Below are positions 53,460 through 61,369 of a stretch of DNA of 64,000 nucleotides, in pieces (the first letter of the stretch is position 1; every line of letters starts with the position of its first letter). The translations under genes were made by a program, and so were the position numbers. The notes below the pieces were generated by a model. That model had not been told where the DNA came from, ran no database searches, and saw only the letters and a program-made list of their open reading frames with translations. Location: assembly GCA_021203365.1 (NCBI GenBank), contig JAJQBI010000069.1, positions 1 through 64,000 on the forward strand, given 5' to 3'. The stretch comes from Clostridiales bacterium. GTDB lineage: Bacteria; Bacillota; Clostridia; Lachnospirales; Lachnospiraceae.

Positions 53460-53942
53460 CTATTTCTCTTGTATCTTTTTTAAAAGTGCTTCTGTAATCC
53501 CCTCCGGAGCAAACTTACGGATGTCTCCGCCAAAGCAGGCGACCTCCTTCATGATCGTCGAACTCAAATAAGCGTACTCCAGGCTTGTGGTGAGAAAGAC
53601 CGTGTCCACATCCGGAGCGAGCACACGATTCGTCTGAGCCATCTGAAGCTCATACTCAAAATCGGTTACCGCCCGTAAGCCCCGGATAATCACCTGGGCT
53701 CCATTCTCTCTGGCAAAATTCACCGACAAACCATCAAAGGCCTTAACCTCCACATTGGTGAGATCTTTTACAGCCTCTTTCAGTATATTAACACGTTCTT
53801 CCACAGAAAACAACGGACTTTTTGCAGAATTATGCAAAACTCCCACTACCACCCGGTCGAAACACAGACTGGCCCGGGAGATCACATCCAGATGTCCATA
53901 GGTAGCCGGATCAAAGCTTCCGGGATAAACAGCTGTAACCAT
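53460..53942 (-). CDS. coaD: Phosphopantetheine adenylyltransferase CoaD
   Basis: 160 residues, family length. [15 protein letters not shown] carries the (T/H)xGH nucleotidyl-transfer motif and ISSTIMKEV the second phosphate motif. It makes dephospho-CoA. It follows rsmD by 10 bp in the usual rsmD-coaD order. Confidence 0.96.
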   Translation of the reverse strand: MVTAVYPGSFDPATYGHLDVISRASLCFDRVVVGVLHNSAKSPLFSVEERVNILKEAVKDLTNVEVKAFDGLSVNFARENGAQVIIRGLRAVTDFEYELQMAQTNRVLAPDVDTVFLTTSLEYAYLSSTIMKEVACFGGDIRKFAPEGITEALLKKIQEK

Positions 53943-53952
53943 CCATATATTC

Positions 53953-54507
53953 TCACTTTCTCTTTTTTATGAAGACATGCCGGTTCGTCTTATAGACCTT
54001 GTCCCGGCAGCACATAAAACCATATTCCTCCAGGTAGGAAAAATCCGTCTCCAGATCCGCCTCCACCACAAGCAGCGCATCCTCCGCCGGCACCCGGCTG
54101 TGAGCCAGATACGCCAGCACCTGCTTCTCAAGCTCCCTTCCATAGGGAGGATCCATGAAAATACAGTCGAAGGATTCCCGTCCTTCCAGGGAGCGGAGTG
54201 CCTGCAGCACATCCATGCGCAGCAGGCTGCCGCGATCCGAAAGCTTCGTAAACACAAGATTATCCCTGATACAGGCGCAGGCTCTGGGATTCTTCTCCAC
54301 GAAAACCGCCTGCCGTGCCCCCCGGCTCAATGCCTCAATGCCGATTCCCCCGCTTCCGGAAAAAAGATCCAGGAAACGGCATCCCGGAATCTCCGGCTGC
54401 AGAATATTAAACAGAGTCTCCTTGATCCGGTCTGTGGTCGGACGGGTCTCCATTCCGTCAATTGTCTTTAAATTCAGTCTGCGCGCGGTCCCAGCTATGA
54501 CTCTCAT
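53953..54507 (-). CDS. rsmD: 16S rRNA (guanine966-N2)-methyltransferase RsmD
   Basis: 184 residues. [18 protein letters not shown] is the SAM loop and [10 protein letters not shown] the catalytic DPPY motif. It methylates G966 of 16S rRNA. The start overlaps the mgsA stop by four bases (ATGA). Confidence 0.95.
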   Translation of the reverse strand: MRVIAGTARRLNLKTIDGMETRPTTDRIKETLFNILQPEIPGCRFLDLFSGSGGIGIEALSRGARQAVFVEKNPRACACIRDNLVFTKLSDRGSLLRMDVLQALRSLEGRESFDCIFMDPPYGRELEKQVLAYLAHSRVPAEDALLVVEADLETDFSYLEEYGFMCCRDKVYKTNRHVFIKKRK

Positions 54508-54899
54508 TTCAGATTCAGTCTCCAGTCCAGATCTCCACGGGCCAGTCCCAGAATCAGAAGCTCCGCGGTGGCGATGTTGGTGGCCACCGGTATATTATAC
54601 TGGTCACACCGCTTCACAATAGCCATGACATCCGGTTCCTTCGGATCCATCATAACCGGATTATAAAACAGAATGACCATGTCCATATCCTGCCTCTCAA
54701 CCATCTCCATAAACTGCTTGTCCCCTCCGATGCTTCCCGGAAGAAAGCGGTGTACATGAAGGCTGGTGGCCTCTTCGATTCTTCTCCCTGTGGTTCCGGT
54801 GGCATATACCTCATGCTTCGCCAGGATGTTCTTATACGCAATGCAAAAATCCTCAATCAAAACCTTCTTGCTGTTATGTGCAATGATGCCTAAATTCAT
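54504..54899 (-). CDS. mgsA: Methylglyoxal synthase MgsA
   Basis: 131 residues from MNLGIIAHNSKK. GTTGRRIEEAT and GSIGGDKQFMEMV hold the phosphate-binding and catalytic Asp positions; DMVILFYNP follows. It converts dihydroxyacetone phosphate to methylglyoxal, a bypass in phosphate limitation. GAGAGGAG sets ATG 54899. The frame is open further upstream but without a ribosome site. First gene of mgsA-rsmD-coaD-coiled-coil. Confidence 0.95.
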   Translation of the reverse strand: MNLGIIAHNSKKVLIEDFCIAYKNILAKHEVYATGTTGRRIEEATSLHVHRFLPGSIGGDKQFMEMVERQDMDMVILFYNPVMMDPKEPDVMAIVKRCDQYNIPVATNIATAELLILGLARGDLDWRLNLK

Positions 54900-55028
54900 T
54901 TCTTCTCCTCTCAAATATTCAGTCCGAATTTCCCGACGCCCGCTCCTCCACAACAGGCATCCCCATCGGTTACACCCCATCGATTCTGATTCGCTCTGAA
55001 AAAAGCATGACTAAAGCTTAATGCCTTT

Positions 55029-55057
55029 ATTATAACAAATTACTAAATCATGCGCAA
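55029..55057 (-). promoter_or_regulatory. Promoter of the mgsA-rsmD-coaD unit
   Basis: On the minus strand TTGCGC (55057-55052), 17-bp spacer, TATAAT (55034-55029). The leader would be about 120 nt. Confidence 0.65.
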
Positions 55058-55135
55058 TATTTTCTTAAAAGATATACAAAATTTTATTCTCCGCAAATTC
55101 TCTCTTTCACAAAAAAGGGATATTAAATGATTGAA

Positions 55136-55230
55136 GCGACAAAAGGTATTTTGTCGCTATGATACCCAATCTCATGAATGCCGATGCAAGCATCTGCATT
55201 CATGACCTTTTGTCCCTTGTACCATTAAAT
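55136..55230. repeat. Palindromic intergenic repeat, copy B (two hairpins)
   Basis: Two perfect palindromes: GCGACAAAA/TTTTGTCGC (55136-55157, loop GGTA) and CATGAATGC/GCATTCATG (55173-55204), joined by TATGATACC. The first resembles copy C (60752-60782) and the second copy A (22239-22300). It lies in the 520-bp gap between mgsA and the spore-protein gene; apart from promoters and the hairpin at 55307-55363 I see nothing else there. Confidence 0.65.
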
Positions 55231-55264
55231 GCGGAAAGCTCTGAACCTGCTAACATTTGCCAGT

Positions 55265-55291
55265 GTATTCCCCGATTTTCTTCACATACTA
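55265..55291 (+). promoter_or_regulatory. Possible sigma-G promoter of the spore-protein gene
   Basis: CATACTA (55285-55291) fits the sigma-G -10 consensus CATNHTA. A GTATT -35-like element (55265-55269) is at a short 15-bp spacing, so this is tentative. It suits an alpha/beta-type SASP gene. Confidence 0.45.
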
Positions 55292-55306
55292 TGGTTGTGA
55301 GTAAAT

Positions 55307-55363
55307 GACAGCGCAGGCGACGCCCCGGAAGGCTTCGGCCGCTTCCCGCATCGCCCTGTCATG
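55307..55363 (+). other. GC-rich hairpin in the SASP leader
   Basis: GACAG (from 55307) and CTGTC (to 55358) can close a long GC-rich stem containing an inner GGC-TTCG-GCC hairpin. It lies between the putative sigma-G -10 and the SASP start, so it would be in the mRNA leader. Function unknown. Confidence 0.45.
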
Positions 55364-55420
55364 AAGTCACAGAATCTGAAATTACGGCACTAAAACAGAA
55401 AACCAAGGAGGAAATGAATT

Positions 55421-55642
55421 ATGACAAACAGCAATTCTTCTAACAGGGCAGCTGTACCGGAAGCCAAGGCGGCGCTGGACCGCTTCAAATTTGAGGTGGC
55501 CAATGAGCTTGGCGTACCGCTTACGGAGGGCTATAACGGAGAGCTGACCTCCAGACAGAACGGAAGTGTCGGCGGATATATGGTGAAAAAGATGATTGAG
55601 GCGCAGGAGCGCCAGATGTCCAGCGGTCCGTCCAATATCTGA
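55421..55642 (+). CDS. Alpha/beta-type small acid-soluble spore protein
   Basis: 73 residues. KFEVANELGVPL matches the first SASP signature around the GPR protease site, and NGSVGGYMVKKMIE the second. It coats and protects spore DNA and is a strong sign of an endospore former. AAGGAGG precedes the ATG. Expected to be made in the forespore under sigma-G. Followed by a terminator. Confidence 0.95.
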   Translation: MTNSNSSNRAAVPEAKAALDRFKFEVANELGVPLTEGYNGELTSRQNGSVGGYMVKKMIEAQERQMSSGPSNI

Positions 55643-55654
55643 AAAGCTTAAAGC

Positions 55655-55691
55655 AAAAAGGCTCAGGCGCCTGCAGCGTCCGGGCCTTTTT
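55655..55691. terminator. Bidirectional terminator between SASP and DUF6465 genes
   Basis: AAAAAGGC (55655-55662) pairs with GCCTTTTT (55684-55691); T-runs on both strands suit the convergent genes. Confidence 0.75.
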
Positions 55692-55706
55692 GAGAAAAGA
55701 CATCTT

Positions 55707-56006
55707 TTATAAGCCTATAAATCCGGTGATCTCTCCGTTAATCACATAGTGTGCGCCGTTATCCTCCGGCTTGATATAGATCTTGAGGTCCTTCATATCC
55801 CCGATCTTCCGGCCCATCTCGTCTTTCCAGACTTTCTTAATGCTGTCAACGATATCCGCGGTGTTTGCCTCTTTTCCCCAGAACTGTACAAAAATCTCTG
55901 TGGTCGTCTGCGTTTTGGATTTCCTGGGCGCTCTGGCGGCAGTTTTCTTTTCAGGTGTCTTCTCAGTCACTATAGTATCTTTTTTTGTCGCTGCTTTTCC
56001 AGCCAT
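55707..56006 (-). CDS. DUF6465 family protein
   Basis: 99 residues. A Lys/Thr/Ala-rich disordered N-terminus (about 1-35) is followed by a small folded domain (TEIFVQFWGKEANTADIVDS to the end, GAHYVINGEITGFIGL). The family is of unknown function and common in Lachnospiraceae, as I recall. AAGGAGG precedes the ATG; its own promoter is inside the end of recG. Confidence 0.75.
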   Translation of the reverse strand: MAGKAATKKDTIVTEKTPEKKTAARAPRKSKTQTTTEIFVQFWGKEANTADIVDSIKKVWKDEMGRKIGDMKDLKIYIKPEDNGAHYVINGEITGFIGL

Positions 56007-56054
56007 TCACTCGCCTCCTTAAAAGGTAAAAAACCAGATTGCAAAGTACGTTCC

Positions 56055-58133
56055 CTATACTACAACTTTTGTACCTGAATTGCAAGAATTATTTTCCAGA
56101 TCCTCCCTCATGTAAGACGCCAGCTGCTGTCTCAGAATCTGATGCTGCGGCAGAGAGAGATCCTGATCCAGAGCCAGAATTTCCCCGGCGGCCCGGCCCG
56201 CGGTTTTTAACACCTCCGCGTCGTTATAGATATCCGCGAGCCGAAACCTCATATCCCCGCTCTGCCGGATCCCGAAAAAGTCTCCCGGTCCCCGGAGCTT
56301 CAGATCTTCCCCGGCAATGTAAAACCCATCATTGGATCGGTTCAGAATCTCCAGCCGTTTTTTCGTTTCCTCATCTTCCCCCGCGTACATAAAAATACAG
56401 TAGGACTGCCATTCTCCCCTTCCCACACGTCCCCGAAGCTGATGCAGCTGTGCCAGCCCAAAGCGTTCGGAGTTTTCCACCATCATAACCGTGGCGTTTG
56501 GCACATTCACCCCCACCTCCACAACCGTTGTGGAGACAAGCAGCTGAATCCTTCCGGCGGCAAATTCTTCCATAATATAATTCTTTTCCCCGGCCTTCAT
56601 TTTTCCGTGAAGGGAGGCTGTTACAATATCCGGGGGCATGCTCTCCCGGATTTTTTCCGTATAGTCCTGCACATTCTCTGCTTCCATGACTTCGCTCTCT
56701 TCCACCATGGGGCAGATGACATAGGCCTGATGCCCTTCCCGGATCTGACGTTCCAGAAACTCCCAGGCCTTCGGACGATAGGATGTGCCCACCACACAGT
56801 TTTTCACCGGAAGACGTGTGGCCGGAAGCTGGTCGATCACAGAAATATCCAGATCCCCATACAGAATGATCGCCAGGGTCCGGGGGATGGGCGTGGCGCT
56901 CATTACAAGAACATGAGGAGGATTTCCCCGGGTGGTCAGCGCCTCCCTCTGCCTTACCCCGAAACGATGCTGCTCATCGGTGATCACCAGGCCAAGATTC
57001 CTGTATTCCACCTTTTCCTGAATCAGGGCATGGGTTCCCAGAATCAGGTTCGCCTCCCCGGAGGAAATCGTCCCGCGGATTTCCCGTTTTTCCCTGGCCG
57101 TACAGGAACCGGTGAGCAGAACGGGATGGCAAAAGGACAGACTCTGATCTTCCAGAAGCCGGGTAAGCGCCTGAAAATGCTGAGCCGCCAGTACCTCCGT
57201 GGGAACCATCAGCGCGGCCTGATACCCGTTTTCCGCTGTGAGAATCATGGCGAGAAAGGCCAGAATCGTTTTCCCGCTTCCCACATCCCCCTGCACCAAG
57301 CGGGACATCAGGCGGTGCCCCGTCAGATCTCTCTCAATCTCATTCCAGACGTTCCTCTGGGCAGAAGTCAGCGTATATGGCAGATTTTCAATCACCGTCT
57401 CCGTCGTCCACACCGGCCGCATGGGAAAACAGTTCTGCGCCGCCTCCGTCTGGGTCTTCAGACTGCGAACCGCCAGGATAAAAAGCAGGAACTCATCGAA
57501 AACCAGACGTTTCCTGGCTGTGAGGAGTTCTGTCATATTCTTTGGAAAATGAATGGTTTCCAGCGCATAATTGAAATCGCATAAATGAAAACGGGCACGT
57601 ACATCCTCCGGAAGAAACTCCGTTTTCATTTCCGCTTCGCCAAGGACCTGGCGCACAAGCTTCATCATTGTGGTGTTGGACAATCCGGCTGTCAGGGCAT
57701 ACACAGGCTGCAGACTGTGCAGGAGCTCCTGATAGGCCTGGGGCGTATAGAGATCCGGGTGCTCCATCATAAGATTTCCTTTTTTCCTGGAAACCTTTCC
57801 CCGCAGGACAAAAGCACTGCCCTTTTTTAACGTTCCCCGAAGATATGAAGCATTATACCAGGTAACCGGCAGGCGTCCTGTCTCATCGGCCACAGTCACG
57901 GAGGTCAGAGCCCGCCTGCCCGCCTGTCCCGTGTACACCCTGGACACTACGTTCACTCTTACAGATACCAGAGTTCCTTCCTTCACAGAACAGATCCTTG
58001 TCGGCTCCTCAAAAGTATCATAGGCTCTGGGATAATTGCGAAGCAAATCCTCTGTATCCACAATTCCGATTTTATTCAGAAGTTTTTCCGTCTTTTCCCC
58101 CACGCCCTTCAGTTCGCGAACGGATTTTCCCAT
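56055..58133 (-). CDS. recG: ATP-dependent DNA helicase RecG
   Basis: 692 residues. An N-terminal wedge/OB region (about 1-225, with LKGVGEKTEKLLNKIG) precedes helicase motifs: Walker A GDVGSGKT, Walker B-like ITDEQHRFG, SATPIPRTL, and motif VI QLRGRVGRGEWQSYC. It reverses stalled forks and branch-migrates junctions. GGAGGG before ATG 58133 is the better start; a TTG four codons earlier contains that site. It follows fakA across a terminator. Confidence 0.96.
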   Translation of the reverse strand: MGKSVRELKGVGEKTEKLLNKIGIVDTEDLLRNYPRAYDTFEEPTRICSVKEGTLVSVRVNVVSRVYTGQAGRRALTSVTVADETGRLPVTWYNASYLRGTLKKGSAFVLRGKVSRKKGNLMMEHPDLYTPQAYQELLHSLQPVYALTAGLSNTTMMKLVRQVLGEAEMKTEFLPEDVRARFHLCDFNYALETIHFPKNMTELLTARKRLVFDEFLLFILAVRSLKTQTEAAQNCFPMRPVWTTETVIENLPYTLTSAQRNVWNEIERDLTGHRLMSRLVQGDVGSGKTILAFLAMILTAENGYQAALMVPTEVLAAQHFQALTRLLEDQSLSFCHPVLLTGSCTAREKREIRGTISSGEANLILGTHALIQEKVEYRNLGLVITDEQHRFGVRQREALTTRGNPPHVLVMSATPIPRTLAIILYGDLDISVIDQLPATRLPVKNCVVGTSYRPKAWEFLERQIREGHQAYVICPMVEESEVMEAENVQDYTEKIRESMPPDIVTASLHGKMKAGEKNYIMEEFAAGRIQLLVSTTVVEVGVNVPNATVMMVENSERFGLAQLHQLRGRVGRGEWQSYCIFMYAGEDEETKKRLEILNRSNDGFYIAGEDLKLRGPGDFFGIRQSGDMRFRLADIYNDAEVLKTAGRAAGEILALDQDLSLPQHQILRQQLASYMREDLENNSCNSGTKVVV
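56057..56085 (-). promoter_or_regulatory. Promoter of the DUF6465 gene
   Basis: On the minus strand TTGCAA (56085-56080), 17-bp spacer, TAGTAT (56062-56057). It lies in the last codons of recG. Confidence 0.5.
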
Positions 58134-58144
58134 TTTTCCCTCCA

Positions 58145-58179
58145 AAGAAAAAACCTCAAAGGTAGCTCCTTTAAGGTTT
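58145..58179 (-). terminator. Terminator after fakA
   Basis: AAACCTCAAAGG (58151-58162) pairs with CCTTTAAGGTTT (58168-58179) with one mismatch, followed on the minus strand by a T-run. Confidence 0.55.
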
Positions 58180-58222
58180 TTAACAAAAACTGCAGCCGCC
58201 GGAAAAAGGATGTCCCCTCCGG

Positions 58223-59923
58223 TTACTCCACAGAAATTACATAGTAATAGATAGGCTGGCCGCCTGCGTTCAGTTCCACCTCCAGATCCGGGTAGGCCTT
58301 CTCCAGGGTGTCACACAGAGACTGTGCCTCCTCATCCTCCACATCCGCTCCGGAATAAATGCTGATAATCTCTGAATCCTCGTCCACCATGGCAGCTGTG
58401 GTGTCAATGGCCACCTGGGTGCGGCTTCCTCCCACTGCGAGAATTCCATCGTCCCCGATGCCCATAATATCTCCCTGGTGAATCTCCCGGTCGTCGATCC
58501 GGGTATCCCGCACCGCGTAGGTGATCTGCCCGGTGCGAACTCCGGCCATAGCCTCTGTCATGGACTCGACGTTCTCCTCCACGCTCTTCTCCGGCACAAA
58601 GCTGATCATGGCGGAGATGCCCTGAGGCACTGTCCGGGTGGGAATCACCACGATGTTCTTATCCTTCGTCAGATCCCTGGCCTGATTGGCGGCCAGAATG
58701 ATATTCTTGTTGTTGGGGAAAATATAAATGGTCTTCGCGTGTATCCTTCCGATGGCGTTGAGCATATCCTCGGTACTGGGATTCATGGTCTGCCCGCCTT
58801 CAATCAGATAATCCACACCCAGATCAAGGAAAATCTCCTTCAGGCCTTCCCCGGTGGAAACAGCCATAAACCCATATTCCTTCAGAGGCTCCGATTCCTT
58901 CCCGGCGTCCCCGCGGGCGGCTTCCGCTTCCGCCTGCTCTCTGGCGATCCGTTCCGCGTCACGGATCAGCTTCTCCTGATGTTCCTCCCGCATGTTATCA
59001 ATCTTCATGCGGGAAAGAGGACCATAGGTCATGGCCTTCTCAAATACCTGGCCGGGATGATTGGTATGCACATGGACCTTCACAATCTCCTCATCTGCCA
59101 CCAGAACAATGGAATCTCCCAGAGAGTTCAGAAATTCCTTAAATTTCCCCAGTTCTTCTTTCTCCATGGGGCGTTCCGGCATAAGAATAAATTCCGTACA
59201 GTAACCGAAACGGATCTCCTCTTCCGACGCCTCAGGCGCGGCCTCTCTTTTCGGAGCGGTCTCATCCTCCCGATCCGCAGAACAGGAGGAATAATCCGGC
59301 TCTCTGCCAAGGAAGCTGTCTAAAGCTCCCCGCAGCACCTCCACAAGTCCCTGCCCTCCGGAATCCACAACCCCGGCCTCCTTCAGAACCGGAAGCATGT
59401 CCGGAGTCCTTTCCAGGGTTTCCTGGGCACAGGCAAAAATCTCCTCAAAAAATTCCTGAAGGTCCTCACATTCCTCCGCAAGCTCCGCCGCTCTGTCCGA
59501 CGCAGCCCGGGCCACTGTGAGGATCGTCCCTTCCTTCGGCTTCATGACAGCCTTATAAGCCGTCTCCACGCCCCTCTCCATAGCTGCGGCGACAGCCACG
59601 GCATCCAGTGTCTCCAGCTTCTTCACACTCTTGGTAAAACCGCGGAGAATCTGAGACAGAATCACACCGGAATTTCCCCTGGCACCCCGCAGGGAACCGG
59701 AGGAAATAGCCTTCGCCAGGGTTTCCATATTCAGATCTGTCAGCGCCTCCACCTCCGAAGCGGCGGACATAATGGTAAGGGTCATATTCGTCCCCGTATC
59801 CCCGTCCGGGACAGGAAATACGTTCAGCTCATTGATCCATTCCTTCTTCGCCTCCAGGTTCCTGGCACCAGCCAGAAACATTCTGGAAAGTGTTCCGGCA
59901 TCTATGGTAGTCCTACTCACCAC
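58223..59923 (-). CDS. fakA: Fatty acid kinase FakA-like (DAK2/DegV-helper domain protein, YloV)
   Basis: 566 residues. The N-terminal DhaL/DAK2 nucleotide domain (about 1-200) shows PVPDGDTGTNM and RGARGNSGVILSQI; the C-terminal FakB-binding type region (about 230-566) includes HTNHPGQVFEKA. It phosphorylates fatty acids held by FakB proteins, none of which is nearby. Two GTG codons in a row (59923, 59920) follow GGGAGGAA. It is in the conserved yloU-yloV order. Confidence 0.92.
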   Translation of the reverse strand: MVSRTTIDAGTLSRMFLAGARNLEAKKEWINELNVFPVPDGDTGTNMTLTIMSAASEVEALTDLNMETLAKAISSGSLRGARGNSGVILSQILRGFTKSVKKLETLDAVAVAAAMERGVETAYKAVMKPKEGTILTVARAASDRAAELAEECEDLQEFFEEIFACAQETLERTPDMLPVLKEAGVVDSGGQGLVEVLRGALDSFLGREPDYSSCSADREDETAPKREAAPEASEEEIRFGYCTEFILMPERPMEKEELGKFKEFLNSLGDSIVLVADEEIVKVHVHTNHPGQVFEKAMTYGPLSRMKIDNMREEHQEKLIRDAERIAREQAEAEAARGDAGKESEPLKEYGFMAVSTGEGLKEIFLDLGVDYLIEGGQTMNPSTEDMLNAIGRIHAKTIYIFPNNKNIILAANQARDLTKDKNIVVIPTRTVPQGISAMISFVPEKSVEENVESMTEAMAGVRTGQITYAVRDTRIDDREIHQGDIMGIGDDGILAVGGSRTQVAIDTTAAMVDEDSEIISIYSGADVEDEEAQSLCDTLEKAYPDLEVELNAGGQPIYYYVISVE

Positions 59924-59942
59924 AAAGTTCCTCCCTCTAATC

Positions 59943-60302
59943 CTAATCTATGGGCCGCACGCCTTCGATCATAATATTGATCTTCTCGATCTCCAGTCCC
60001 GTGAAGGCTTCGACCTTATACTTGACATTGTTGACAAGATTATCGGCAATGGTGCCCATATTCACGCCATATGCCACAATAACATGGAAATTCAGCCGGA
60101 TCCTGTTGTCATCTGTAATCTTCACGCTGATGCCGTGTCGAAGACTGTCTCTGCGGAGAAGCTTAACCAGGCCATCCTTCATGCTGACGGCCGCCATGCC
60201 CACGATCCCGAAACATTCCACGGCGACGCTTCCCGCATACGTGGAAATCACATCCGTATCGATCACGATCTGGCCCAGGCCGGAATCTACGCGTCCATTC
60301 AT
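59943..60302 (-). CDS. yloU: Asp23/Gls24 family protein YloU
   Basis: 119 residues from MNGRVDSGLGQ. DVISTYAGSVAVECFGIVGMA and LNFHVIVAYGVNM are typical of the alkaline-shock/Gls24 family, linked to envelope stress and lipid metabolism. GGGAGG sets ATG 60302. A TATAAT (60358-60353, minus) lies about 50 bp upstream. First gene before fakA. Confidence 0.9.
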   Translation of the reverse strand: MNGRVDSGLGQIVIDTDVISTYAGSVAVECFGIVGMAAVSMKDGLVKLLRRDSLRHGISVKITDDNRIRLNFHVIVAYGVNMGTIADNLVNNVKYKVEAFTGLEIEKINIMIEGVRPID

Positions 60303-60411
60303 AAGGTTACCTCCCATGCGTTCTATTTGCGATTTTACACTCGCGTATCAGTATTATAACCTTTTTCCCCTGAAAAAGAAATATTTAATTTTATTATTTT
60401 CATTTTTTTAC

Positions 60412-60440
60412 TTGCAAAAGGACATTCCATCTGTTAAAAT
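60412..60440 (+). promoter_or_regulatory. Promoter of rpmB
   Basis: TTGCAA (60412-60417), 17-bp spacer, TAAAAT (60435-60440), 30 bp before rpmB. Confidence 0.65.
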
Positions 60441-60470
60441 AGAATCCGTTGATAAAAGGAGGTGCTATTC

Positions 60471-60656
60471 ATGGCTAAGTGCGCAATCTGCGAAAAAGGT
60501 GCTCATTTCGGAAATAATGTGAGTCATTCCCATAGAAGATCCAACCGGATGTGGAAATCAAATGTGAAGTCCGTCAGAGTAAAGACACCCGAGGGAAACA
60601 GAAAAATGTATGTATGTACCTCATGTCTGAGATCCGGCAAGGTAGAAAGAGCCTGA
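60471..60656 (+). CDS. rpmB: 50S ribosomal protein L28, zinc-binding form
   Basis: 61 residues. CAIC near the start and CTSC near the end are the paired cysteines of the C+ (zinc) form; HSHRRSNRMWKSN is the conserved core. AAAGGAGG precedes ATG 60471. Divergent from yloU, a common arrangement in Bacillota. Confidence 0.96.
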   Translation: MAKCAICEKGAHFGNNVSHSHRRSNRMWKSNVKSVRVKTPEGNRKMYVCTSCLRSGKVERA

Positions 60657-60677
60657 TTTTTAAGTGCATAATTTTTC

Positions 60678-60713
60678 AAACCCCCGCAGTTCACGTGCGG
60701 GGGTTTGTTTTTT
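60678..60713 (+). terminator. Terminator of rpmB
   Basis: AAACCCCCGCA (60678-60688) pairs with TGCGGGGGTTT (60696-60706), then G and a run of T. Confidence 0.85.
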
Positions 60714-60751
60714 ATGTTCTGTCAGCCGCGGTCCCGGGATCACATGATGTT

Positions 60752-60782
60752 GGGGGCAAAAGTATTTGACCCCTATGATACC
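60752..60782. repeat. Palindromic intergenic repeat, copy C (partial)
   Basis: GGGGGCAAA - AGTA - TTTGACCCC then TATGATACC. It matches the first hairpin of copy B (55136-55166) in loop and flank, while the stem bases change together (GCGA/TCGC to GGGG/CCCC). Confidence 0.55.
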
Positions 60783-60792
60783 TGAGTAGTCC

Positions 60793-60930
60793 TCATCTGC
60801 AGAAAAGATGGTATCCGCACAGAAGGCAGACCACACACATGAGGTTGACCCATACGCTCTCCGTAAGGGCAATCCCGATCACCATGCCAACCCCGATAAA
60901 AAACAGAATCAGCCCGAACAGCCTTCCCAT
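60793..60930 (-). CDS. Small hydrophobic membrane protein, 45 residues
   Basis: A short frame of 45 codons from ATG 60930: MGRLFGLILFFIGVGMVIGI, then a few polar residues and a second hydrophobic, Cys-rich half ending in Arg. Two membrane helices are likely. GGAGG lies 9 nt before the ATG, a strong reason to accept it. It stands alone between copy C of the repeat and ytfJ; no family is recognised. Similar tiny proteins are often missed. Confidence 0.65.
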   Translation of the reverse strand: MGRLFGLILFFIGVGMVIGIALTESVWVNLMCVVCLLCGYHLFCR

Positions 60931-60999
60931 CTTTGTCCGCCTCCATCTTTATGGCTTACTGTATTATATGCGGAAAGGCTGCGGCTGACCACCGGATGT

Positions 61000-61368
61000 T
61001 TAATCCTCTGTTTCTTTGTCTGCATCATCACCGGACCCGGGCGCAAACCGGTTCACCAGATCCGGTACCATATCCAGAATCTTTGTCATTGCATCCTGAT
61101 TCTTCACATTCACCAGCTTTGTGGAGCCATTCTGAATCACAAGGATGGCGCTTGGAGTCATCTTTCCCGTCAGACCCCCCGCCCCGTTGTTCTTCTTGTC
61201 TCCCTCGAACGCACCCGCACCAATGCCAAAGGAAACATCCACAAGGGGAAGGATAATGGTATCTCCCACATGAACAGCTTCTCCCACTACGGTTTTCGCG
61301 GAAACAAAGCCGTCCATTCCCTTAAACAGCGAGCTGACGGTTTCCTTTAAATTATTTTCTTTGTCCAT
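61000..61368 (-). CDS. ytfJ: Sporulation protein YtfJ (GerW family)
   Basis: 122 residues from MDKENNLKETV. A Gly-rich body (GIGAGAFEG, GGLTGKMTPSAILVI) is typical of the family. Bacillus YtfJ/GerW is forespore-made and affects germination. AGGAGG sets ATG 61368. It directly follows a DUF2953 gene, a pairing seen in other Clostridia as I recall. Confidence 0.88.
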   Translation of the reverse strand: MDKENNLKETVSSLFKGMDGFVSAKTVVGEAVHVGDTIILPLVDVSFGIGAGAFEGDKKNNGAGGLTGKMTPSAILVIQNGSTKLVNVKNQDAMTKILDMVPDLVNRFAPGSGDDADKETED

Positions 61369-61369
61369 T

